A stretch of 64,000 bases of DNA from an uncultured Pseudomonadales bacterium (GTDB taxonomy: Bacteria > Pseudomonadota > Gammaproteobacteria > Pseudomonadales > Azotimanducaceae): positions 1-64,000 of the forward strand of contig CALKBV010000015.1 in the NCBI GenBank assembly GCA_937775265.1. The letters run 5' to 3'. How positions within the stretch are numbered: the stretch's first letter is position 1; each line of letters begins with the position of its first letter. Below the pieces are notes generated by a model. That model was not told the DNA's origin. It did not search any database and was given only the letters and a program-made list of their open reading frames with translations. The position numbers and the translations under genes were made by a program. This document shows, one piece after another, positions 57,120 to 64,000 of this stretch.

Positions 57120-57781
57120 TTTCAGATCTTGACCTGAAGGGCACCGGTATGACTTCCCAGCGGACGAGGAGCCGGCTGGTAGAGCGTCTTCGCGAGCAGG
57201 GCATACACAACGAGCATATTCTGGATGTCATCAACGAGACGCCGCGTCATGCGTTTGTTGATGAAGCATTGGCGCATCGGGCCTACGAAGACACGGCGTT
57301 ACCTATTGGGTTTAAGCAGACTATTTCACAACCGTATATTGTTGCCAGAATGACCGAGGCGTTACTCGCCGATGGGCCGATCGAGAATGTACTTGAAGTT
57401 GGTACCGGCTCTGGTTACCAGACGGCAGTTCTGTCACGGCTTGTACGAAAGGTATACACCGTTGAGCGTATCAGTGGGTTGTTAACTCGTGCGAAGGAAT
57501 TACTGGCGACTATCGGCTATCGCAACATTCAATTCAAACATGCTGATGGTGGCATGGGCTGGCCGGAGCGAGGTCCGTTTGACGCGATTATTGTTACCGC
57601 ATCACCGCGGGTCATACCGGAAGCGCTGATTGAACAACTTTCACCCACCGGCAGGATGCTGGTTCCAGTGGGTGAAGAACGTCACCAGGAACTGGTTCTG
57701 GTTCAAAGAAATGGTGATGAAGTAGAGCGACAGGTGCTTGAGGCGGTCAGGTTTGTACCCCTTCTGAGCGGCAAGTCCTGA
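57116..57781 (+). CDS. pcm: protein-L-isoaspartate O-methyltransferase Pcm
   Basis: Initiates repair of damaged aspartyl residues by methylating L-isoaspartate with SAM. 221 aa. Markers are QTISQPYIVARMTEALLAD, the SAM motif NVLEVGTGSGYQTAVL and VYTVERISGLLTRAKE. NIQFKHADGGMGW and ILVTASPRVIPEA-like FDAIIVTASPRVIPEAL follow. It overlaps truD by four bases; the usual surE between them is missing. The next gene is a DUF368 transporter. Confidence 0.95.
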   Translation: MISDLDLKGTGMTSQRTRSRLVERLREQGIHNEHILDVINETPRHAFVDEALAHRAYEDTALPIGFKQTISQPYIVARMTEALLADGPIENVLEVGTGSGYQTAVLSRLVRKVYTVERISGLLTRAKELLATIGYRNIQFKHADGGMGWPERGPFDAIIVTASPRVIPEALIEQLSPTGRMLVPVGEERHQELVLVQRNGDEVERQVLEAVRFVPLLSGKS

Positions 57782-57791
57782 TCTTGTTGTC

Positions 57792-58736
57792 ATGAATAAA
57801 TATATTCGTATTGTCTTAGTAGGTCTCTTGATGGGTGCGGCCGAGGTTGTTCCAGGCGTATCAGGCGGCACTATTGCGTTTGTTTCAGGATTCTACGAGC
57901 GGCTGGTTAATGGCATTGCGCGGCTAACCCCGTTTAGCCTGTTGGAGCTGCCGAAAATCGGTTTTGCCGCCTGGTGGAAGAAGTACGACCTTGGATTCCT
58001 GTTTGTGCTGTTTGGCGCCATGCTTGTCTCGATTTTGATATTGGCCCGAGGCGTTAGTTACCTTCTTGCTGAGCACCCCGTTGGAATTTGGTCTTTCTTT
58101 TTTGGGTTGGTGCTGTCATCCATATTCGTTGTTGGGCGGCGACTGCTGCCTTTGTCGGTGGAAAGTGGTTTGGCCCTTGGGGTCGGGGTCGCGTTTGGCA
58201 TGGTGGTGGTGCGTATTATTCCGTTCGAGGCGGATATTTCAGGCTTTACGTTGTTTGCGGGTGGTTGCATTGCGGTGTGTGCCTGGATCCTGCCGGGTTT
58301 GTCTGGCTCTTTTCTGCTGCTGGTGCTTGGCCTTTACCAGACGGTGATTGCGGCGATAAAAAACTTCGAGTTGCTGACACTTGGCTACGTGGGCTTGGGA
58401 TGCGTCGTCGGCTTGATGTGTTTTTCCCGAATCCTGACGGTGCTGCTTGCTCGATTTTATGATGTGACGGTGGCGCTGCTTGTAGGGTTCATGCTGGGTT
58501 CCCTGACAAAAATCTGGCCTTGGAAACATACCACCAGCTACCAAATCAAACACGACGGTAGTCAGATTCCTGTGGTGCAGGAACCCGTTCTGCCTGGAGC
58601 GTACGAGCAGTTAACCGGTGGTGACCCGGAGATTGTGCTGGCGTTAGCTGCCCTGGTCACGGGGTTTTTCGTTATTTCTCTCATGGACAGGTTTGCTTTC
58701 CTCAAAGAATCGAATGCCGAAAAGGATGTGGAATAA
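57792..58736 (+). CDS. DUF368 (PopT-type) undecaprenyl phosphate transporter
   Basis: A 314 aa integral membrane protein with about eight helices, of the DUF368 family, recently reported to flip undecaprenyl phosphate (C55-P) back across the inner membrane. The family opening is exact: LLMGAAEVVPGVSGGTIAFV followed by GFYERLVNGIARL; the re-entrant repeat ILPGLSGSFLLLVLGLYQTV contains the conserved GLSGS. A soluble loop (about residues 250-280) contains SQIPVVQEPVL. It sits between pcm and nlpD, a position normally empty, and starts 10 bases after the pcm stop. Confidence 0.93.
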   Translation: MNKYIRIVLVGLLMGAAEVVPGVSGGTIAFVSGFYERLVNGIARLTPFSLLELPKIGFAAWWKKYDLGFLFVLFGAMLVSILILARGVSYLLAEHPVGIWSFFFGLVLSSIFVVGRRLLPLSVESGLALGVGVAFGMVVVRIIPFEADISGFTLFAGGCIAVCAWILPGLSGSFLLLVLGLYQTVIAAIKNFELLTLGYVGLGCVVGLMCFSRILTVLLARFYDVTVALLVGFMLGSLTKIWPWKHTTSYQIKHDGSQIPVVQEPVLPGAYEQLTGGDPEIVLALAALVTGFFVISLMDRFAFLKESNAEKDVE

Positions 58737-58747
58737 TAAAACCGGGC

Positions 58748-59449
58748 GTGCTCGCCTGGTCTCTGCTGCTGCTGGTGTTTTTAATCACCGGGTGCGCCGG
58801 ACTCCCACCGATTTACACCGTTGCCGGTGGTACTGGCACGTATGTGGTCAGAAAGGGTGACAGCCTTTACTCCATCGCGTTCCGTTATGGTCTTGATTAC
58901 AAGAGCCTGGCTCGTATTAATGGCGTTCGGCCCCCCTATACGATCTATGTTGACCAGTTGATTCGACTGCGTGGCTCGGCAAAATCGCCAGGAAAAGACA
59001 GCGCTCCAGTGGCGACCCAACCGTCCTCCAGGCCACCATCAAAAGTATCAAAGGCACCTTCAGTGCCCAGTGCGCCCGTTGCCGGCTGGCGATGGCCACT
59101 TGAGGGGGAAGTTATTAACCGGTTTTCCCTAGCTCAACCCGTCAATAAAGGAATCGATATCGCCGGAGACTTAGGCGATACGGTGAGGGCTGCTGCCGAT
59201 GGGGTTGTTGTTTATGCGGGGGGTAACCTCAGGGGATACGGACAGTTAGTGATTGTTAAGCACAACGATAGTTTTCTATCGGCCTATGGTAACAACGAGA
59301 AGATGCTGGTGAAGGAGGGTGAGAAGGTGAAGGCAGGAAAATCTATTGCACGGGTGGGTAAAACAGCCGCCAATGTTGAGATGCTGCACTTTGAGATTCG
59401 CCGCGAAGGCAAGCCAGTTGACCCACTAAGATACCTTCCAACCCGTTAG
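58748..59449 (+). CDS. nlpD: NlpD-like lipoprotein with LysM and degenerate M23 domain
   Basis: A 233 aa outer-membrane lipoprotein that activates cell-wall amidases at the septum. Signal and lipobox: LAWSLLLLVFLITGCAG. LysM follows (TYVVRKGDSLYSIAFRYGLD, then LARINGVRPPYTIYVDQLI), a Pro/Ser linker, and a LytM domain. The metal site is degenerate: NKGIDIAG where active M23 enzymes have HxGxD, and EMLHFEIRRE lacks the first His of HxH, so it should be an activator and not a peptidase. The start is GTG 58748. rpoS does not follow. Confidence 0.9.
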   Translation: MLAWSLLLLVFLITGCAGLPPIYTVAGGTGTYVVRKGDSLYSIAFRYGLDYKSLARINGVRPPYTIYVDQLIRLRGSAKSPGKDSAPVATQPSSRPPSKVSKAPSVPSAPVAGWRWPLEGEVINRFSLAQPVNKGIDIAGDLGDTVRAAADGVVVYAGGNLRGYGQLVIVKHNDSFLSAYGNNEKMLVKEGEKVKAGKSIARVGKTAANVEMLHFEIRREGKPVDPLRYLPTR

Positions 59450-59545
59450 CCCTAAGCGCTACTTGGATAGACCTAACTGGACCTGAGAGGCTAGCGGGAT
59501 ACTAAAGCGAGCAGGTCGGACGCACGATAAAGAAGCTTAGACGCC

Positions 59546-59565
59546 AAACGAGTTGAACCTCGTTT
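59546..59565. terminator. hairpin between nlpD and fdxA
   Basis: AAACGAG (59546-59552) pairs perfectly with CTCGTTT (59559-59565) across a six-base loop, in the gap between the convergent nlpD and fdxA genes. No long T run follows on either strand, so termination is likely but weak. Confidence 0.4.
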
Positions 59566-59576
59566 CCTGCTGGTGC

Positions 59577-59900
59577 TCAGATTGCCAGATGGTCCCGCTT
59601 GTTCTTCACCTCTGCCCAGTCTTCCGCATCGGGTAGGGGGTCTTTCTTTTCGGTAATGTTTGGCCAGGTTTCGCAAAGCTCGGCGTTCAACTGGAGAAAC
59701 TCCTGCTCGGCTTCCGGAAGTTCATCTTCAGAATAAATAGCGTCGACCGGGCACTCAGGTTCACATAGGGCGCAATCAATACACTCATCAGGATTGATGA
59801 CCAGAAAGTTGGGTCCTTCGTAAAAACAATCTACCGGGCACACTTCGACACAATCGGTGTGCTTACATTTAATACAACCGTCACTGACCACAAATGTCAT
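59577..59900 (-). CDS. fdxA: 7Fe ferredoxin FdxA
   Basis: A 107 aa ferredoxin carrying one 3Fe-4S and one 4Fe-4S cluster. Cluster-binding motifs are [18 protein letters not shown] and then [17 protein letters not shown]; the C-terminal extension after residue 60 is as in Azotobacter-type 7Fe ferredoxins. The ATG at 59900 is preferred to an in-frame one 13 codons upstream because it begins the conserved [10 protein letters not shown] and has AAGGGA upstream. It is convergent with nlpD and lies downstream of mutS; adjacency to mutS is typical in Pseudomonas. Confidence 0.95.
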   Translation of the reverse strand: MTFVVSDGCIKCKHTDCVEVCPVDCFYEGPNFLVINPDECIDCALCEPECPVDAIYSEDELPEAEQEFLQLNAELCETWPNITEKKDPLPDAEDWAEVKNKRDHLAI

Positions 59901-60082
59901 ATCGTTCCCTTGAGCTTGCAAATCTGTAAAGAAGGGCATTCTATCAGCTTTTGGGATCCTGACAATCCACGGGTGAGCTTGTTTATGGATGGCTATGCTC
60001 TGTCGTTTGGGTTATTTATTGCCGGCAACGTTTTTTTGTACTCCACTTGTCTTAGTAGGTTCCATTTTGATGAGGCCAACTG

Positions 60083-62646
60083 CTAATCTTCAGACAGCTT
60101 ATGCAGTTCATAGATCAGATCCAGAGCATCCCTTGGCGACAGGGAATCCACGTCCAGACCCTGCAGCCTGGTCCGCAGTTCGTCGGGTTCAGCTACCTTG
60201 GTGACAAAAAGCTCCGCCTGTGCAGGATTTGCCTCCATCCTGACCTCGTTTTCCTCTAGCTGCCTCAGTTTTTCCTGGGCGATGCGGATGACCGATTGTG
60301 GGACGCCGGCGAGTTTTGCAACCTGTAACCCGTAGCTCTGGCTGGCCGGACCATCATTGACTGTGTACATGAAGACAATGTCCTCACCGAACTCGCGGGC
60401 AGCAAGATGTACATTTCGAGTTTGTGCCAGGTTTTCAGGCAGGGCTGTCAGTTCAAAATAGTGCGTCGCGAACAAGGTTAACGCGCCGATATCCGTGGCG
60501 ATCGAATTGGCGACCGCCCAGGCCAGGGATAAACCATCGAAGGTCGATGTGCCCCTGCCGATTTCATCAAGCAACACCAGTGAATGAGGCGTGGCGCTAT
60601 TAAGGATAAGCGCCGTTTCTGTCATCTCGACCATAAAGGTGGATCGGCCGCTGGCTAGGTCGTCAGATGACCCTATTCGGGTAAAGATCCTGTCGATTGC
60701 GCCAATGCTTGCGGATCTGGCGGGCACGAAGCAACCGATGTGCGCCAACAATGTAATTATGGCGCACTGGCGCATGTAAGTCGATTTGCCACCCATGTTA
60801 GGGCCGGTAATAATCAGCAATTGTGTCTCACCGCCCAGGTCAAGGTCATTGGCGATGAATGTGCCATCCATCGTCTGTTCAACAACAAGGTGGCGGCCCT
60901 GCTCTATTTCTAGCGCAGGGTCCTGGGTCAACACTGGTCGGACCAGCTGCAATGTGACCGAACGTTCCGCGAGGGTGTTGATCACGTCAAGTTCAGATAT
61001 GGCGTTGGCAAGATCCTGGAGCAGCGTTAGCTGCTGCGACTAACAGCTCCAGCAATTCGTCATAAAGGTGTTTTTCCCTGGCGAGTGCCCGGCTTTTGCT
61101 GCTGAGAGCCTTGTCCTCGAAAGTCTTTAGTTCCGGCGTGATAAAACGCTCAGCATTCTTGAGGGTCTGCCGCCGGACGTAATGCGCGGGAGCTTTTTCA
61201 GCCTGGCTTTTACTGATTTCGATGTAATAGCCGTGTACCCGGTTATAACCGACCTTGAGTGTGCTGAGCCCAGTGACTTCTCGTTCTTCGGTTTCAAGTT
61301 TGATCAGGTATTCCGCAGCGTTCTCGCTGATGGATCGGAGCTCATCCAGCTCGTCGTCGTATCCCTTTTTGATGACCCCGCCTTCCCGGATAACAACGGG
61401 CGGGTTTTCAATAACGGCTTTTTCAAGTTCACTGTGCCAGCTCGGGAAGCGGTTTACATTTTTGCGCGAGTTGCGCAATGCGGTCTGTGTCAATAGCGCC
61501 GAGCAGGTCGCCGAGTTCAGGCAGGATAGCGAGTGCGTCCCTAAGGCGCGCGATGTCTCTTGGCCTGGCGGACCGAAGCGCGACACGGGCCAGTATTCGT
61601 TCAATATCGCCTATGTTCCTAAGGCAGGCGAACATTGGGTCAGCATGCTTGCCCTGGACAATTCGATCGATGGCGTCCATGCGTCCGCTCAGTACTCGGC
61701 GCGAACGGATGGGACGGTTAATCCAGCGCTGCAGCAGTCGTCCGCCCATGCTGGTTGCTGTTTTGTCTAACACGGAAAACAGCGTGTGTTCTTCGCCCCC
61801 ATGGATGTTAAGGGTCAGTTCAAGGTTTCGACGTGAAGAGCCATCGATGTGAACAGCTTCATCACTGGTTAGCTTTTGCAGACGGTTAATATGCGGTAGT
61901 TCGGTTCTCTGGGTTTCCTGCACATAGGCGAGCAGACACCCTGCAGCCCGAAGGCCAAGGTCCATATCATCACAATCAAAACCGGCGAGGTCTCTTACGT
62001 TGAACTGTTTTGTCAGTGCAGCCCTGGCAGAGGTCAGGTCAAATTCCCACTCAGAACGGCATCTTGAACCCGCATGTTCTGTGGCAATTGACGGATACTC
62101 CTGATTATCCATCAGCAGTATCTCTGCGGGAGAAAGCCGATGAAGCTCACTGATCAGGCTGGTTTCAACTGGATGTTCAGCGAGCTCAAATCTACCGCTG
62201 GAGATATCCAGGGTAGCAAGGCCAAACGATGTGCCGTCGGCGCTAATTGCGGCGATAAGATTGTCGCGGCCGGCATCCAGCAGGGATTCTTCGGTCAGCG
62301 TGCCTGGGGTCACGATACGCATGACCTTTCGTTCAACAGGCCCTTTGCTGGTCGCGGGATCGCCTATTTGCTCGCAGATGGCAACAGAGACACCCTGTTG
62401 AACAAGTTTGGCGAGATAGGTATCCACAGCATGAAAGGGAACACCGCACATTGGGATGGGTTCGCCTGCCGAAGAGCCTCTGGCGGTGAGCGTTATTCCG
62501 AGAGCATCGGCTGCTTGAGCAGCATCTGTGAAAAACAGCTCATAAAAGTCACCCATGCGATAGAACAAAAGTTCATCAGGGTGCTGGGCCTTAATGGCCA
62601 GGTACTGACGCATCATCGGTGTATGGTGTTGTTCTGTACTGCCCAT
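60083..62646 (-). pseudogene. mutS: DNA mismatch repair protein MutS, two frameshifts
   Basis: Mismatch recognition ATPase. Segment 1 (from [20 protein letters not shown]) carries the mismatch-binding [13 protein letters not shown] (F-x-E motif) and domain III. It breaks at 61437-61438, where one extra C separates PLPEL from [13 protein letters not shown]. Segment 2 contains [20 protein letters not shown] and ends near 61018-61030; dropping one base gives [20 protein letters not shown]. Segment 3 has Walker [36 protein letters not shown] and the Walker-B His. Corrected length is 853 aa, equal to E. coli MutS. Either an assembly error or a real mutator. Confidence 0.9.
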
Positions 62647-63400
62647 TTATAGCGGCTCGCTTGCCTGTAATCTAACTTGTTTCAATATCTTATATGAACA
62701 ATTGAGCTTTAGGGATTGTGCTCGTTTGTCCACGTTTATCCAGCCAAGCTTACACAAGTGTGCCCTGTTTAAGGTAACTTCCCCGGATCGAGGAAAGAGT
62801 TACTTAGCACGATAAGTGTAACGTCAAGGTGACACAGGCAACGGTAATTCCCGATACCGGAATCAACCGATAAAGAAGATCAGCATGACTCAGGCTCATT
62901 CTAAACCACTCTCGTCCCTTGGTATCGAAAAGATATGCGTAGGAAAGACCCTGGCATTCGTTACATCTACCGTTTCAGGCTTCCTCATTACCGATTGACC
63001 CAGATAACGCTTGGCCATGAGCCTGCCATGAGCCTGCCCTGTTGCTGGCTGGTGCAAGGCTGGGTCACTGCCGTAGTGGCATCGAGGGTATCTATGACTT
63101 GGCTCGGCGCGCTTTCGAGAACAACAACGGGCGCCTGATTCCTGTGTTGATCGGTAAGTTGGAATAGATGGCTTACACGGGAACTGGGCAATCGGTTGGG
63201 GGCTTATAGGTTGGACGGGGGTGATGCCGGCGATGACACGCTTGTGCGCTGGGCACACCCAGGTACTGTATTCGCAAGAGTTGACGAAATCGATACGACA
63301 CTCGCTGAAATTGCGGGCCTAAGTATGATTGAAATCCTCTCTTAGCCCATCTGATATGGCAATGTGCTAGCTTTGGGTTTAGCGCTAATGGAGTTGATAG
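62647..63400. other. region of decayed or unrecognised sequence upstream of mutS
   Basis: About 750 bases without a recognisable intact gene. On the plus strand several short coding-like pieces occur in different frames: MTQAHSKPLSSLGIEKICVG from 62884 to a stop at about 62997, ALLLAGARLGHC and GIEGIYDLARRAFENNNGRL ending near 63168, and GDAGDDTLVRWAHPGTVFAR then VDEIDTTLAEIAGLSMIEIL ending at 63345. An 11-base tandem duplication CCATGAGCCTG (63015-63036) sits between the first two and would shift the frame. The overall picture suggests a broken gene. I could not identify the family. Upstream of 62880 is the likely mutS promoter region. Confidence 0.5.
63015..63036 (+). repeat. 11-base tandem duplication CCATGAGCCTG
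   Basis: Two identical consecutive copies (63015-63025 and 63026-63036). Removing one copy joins QITLGHEPA to LLLAGARLGHC in a single frame, so the duplication looks like a frame-disrupting mutation in a former gene. Confidence 0.8.
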
Positions 63401-63838
63401 ATGCAGTTACGTAAAAGCGGTCATCCCTATATAGAAGTTATTCTTGCTTATTATCGCGGCTGCAATAGCCAAGACTTTGATTTGCTGATGTCTACGTTTA
63501 CCCCCGATATTGTTCATTATTTCGTAGATCACAGCGCCGTTGTTGGGGCGGAAGCTTTAGCTAATTACTGGTGTAAGGTGGCGCCGAAAACTAACGCAAA
63601 CTGGGAGATGGACCACGTAGTATTGCAAGAGCGCGAAGCAGTTATTGAATGGAGTATGCGCTGGCAGCCTGCGCAAACGGGTGAAGCAGAGATACTTCGC
63701 GGGGCAGAATGGTATGTCTTTGAAGGCGAGCGTATAAGTGAGATTCGTTCTTATCACTGTAACTACTATCTAAATGCGCCAGAAAATCGTGAACTTCACG
63801 ATTTTGATTATGCTGGAAGAGGTTATCGGCAACCTTAG
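63401..63838 (+). CDS. SnoaL-like/NTF2-fold protein
   Basis: A 145 aa protein of the SnoaL-like NTF2 cone fold. The segment IEVILAYYRGCNSQDFDLLM followed by STFTPDIVHYFVDHSAVVG is the typical fold start, with WSMRWQPAQTGEAEILRGAE and EWYVFEGERISEIRSYHCNY for the later strands. Members are isomerases, hydratases or ligand-binding proteins, so no function is assigned. It is about 100 bases ahead of a DUF1330-like gene in the same direction. Confidence 0.8.
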   Translation: MQLRKSGHPYIEVILAYYRGCNSQDFDLLMSTFTPDIVHYFVDHSAVVGAEALANYWCKVAPKTNANWEMDHVVLQEREAVIEWSMRWQPAQTGEAEILRGAEWYVFEGERISEIRSYHCNYYLNAPENRELHDFDYAGRGYRQP

Positions 63839-63908
63839 ACACCTTTGCCTATCATTTTCTTGCAAAATTTTATGACGAAAGGGCGAGTTAGTCTGTAAGG
63901 TTTAAGGT

Positions 63909-63932
63909 GGTAAATAAAAAGGTAAATAAAAA
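63909..63932 (+). repeat. 12-base tandem repeat before the last gene
   Basis: GGTAAATAAAAA occurs twice in direct succession (63909-63920 and 63921-63932), and its last bases merge into the AAGGAGG ribosome binding site of the following gene. Confidence 0.85.
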
Positions 63933-63941
63933 GGAGGCTAC

Positions 63942-64000
63942 ATGGCTGCTTATCTTATAGGAAACTTTAAAGTCACTAATGCAGAAGAATTCGAAAAGTA
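63942..64000 (+). CDS. DUF1330-like protein, cut by window edge
   Basis: The gene starts at ATG 63942 with AAGGAGG (63931-63937) upstream and runs off the window after about 19 codons: MAAYLIGNFKVTNAEEFEKY. The pattern matches the opening of small DUF1330 (ferredoxin-fold-like) proteins. The C-terminal part is not visible, so the assignment is tentative. Confidence 0.6.
   Translation, partial: MAAYLIGNFKVTNAEEFEK

Noticed and set aside
62896-63258. 120-codon minus-strand ORF in the region upstream of mutS
   Set aside because: Pro/Arg/Ser-rich with no motif, and it runs opposite the coding-like plus-strand pieces; I favour a decayed plus-strand gene.

Overview
The window is about 64 kb of a gammaproteobacterial chromosome, densely packed, moderate in GC, with short intergenic gaps and many ATGA/TTGA overlaps. 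The assignment rests on the System I cytochrome c maturation operon ccmABCDEFGHI, on RdgC, and on the block dnaE-tilS-pyrG-kdsA-eno-ftsB-truD-pcm-nlpD-fdxA-mutS, which follows the gene order of Pseudomonas-like Gammaproteobacteria. The many acyl-CoA, monooxygenase, epoxide hydrolase and PhyH genes suggest a free-living aerobic, possibly marine, heterotroph; that is inference. I saw no rRNA, tRNA, CRISPR array, insertion sequence or prophage.

Layout. 1-7.3 kb: a cut-off alpha/beta hydrolase, an M24 aminopeptidase P, a PhoH-type ATPase behind a short leader ORF, a TPR protein, a metallophosphoesterase/LON-domain pair and a frameshifted porin. 7.3-11.7 kb: the phosphate uptake operon pstS-pstC-pstA-pstB-phoU behind a five-unit direct-repeat array that looks like a PhoB operator. 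11.8-31.6 kb: a metabolic accessory region (crotonase, epoxide hydrolase, three SDR/FMN-type oxidoreductases, acyl-CoA dehydrogenase, a PTE-PhyH-GPH symporter-thioredoxin-kinase run, a Baeyer-Villiger monooxygenase, an LtaS-like phosphoglycerol transferase, an MFS carrier with a fragment of a lost paralogue upstream), interspersed with small stress genes (cold shock, YchJ-like, MsrB, FKBP). 31.7-35.0 kb: frameshifted FAH and SYLF genes, a methyltransferase/LPS-kinase pair and rdgC. 35.1-42.0 kb: the ccm operon. 42.0-47.0 kb: a tandem repeat, a tiny membrane ORF, a serine beta-lactamase-fold hydrolase that overlaps a gamma-glutamyltransferase tail to tail, a small conserved protein and a frameshifted saccharopine-dehydrogenase-like gene. 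47.0-62.6 kb: the dnaE-to-mutS housekeeping block. 62.6-64.0 kb: a decayed stretch, a SnoaL-like protein and the start of a DUF1330 gene.

Two features stand out. Six genes (porin, FAH hydrolase, SYLF protein, ccmC, saccharopine-like reductase, mutS) are interrupted by eight frameshifts in total, and every one is explained by one extra base. Removing those bases restores proteins of normal family length, exactly 245 aa for CcmC and 853 aa for MutS. This pattern fits insertion-type sequence error better than gene death, although a real mutS mutator cannot be excluded. Second, the dnaE-mutS block lacks accA, ispD, ispF, surE and rpoS at their usual positions and carries a DUF368 (PopT-type) transporter gene between pcm and nlpD. 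I did not find a clearly new multi-gene system. The best candidates for follow-up are the PTE/PhyH/symporter cassette, the PhoB operator array, the phoH leader ORF and the altered dnaE-mutS block.
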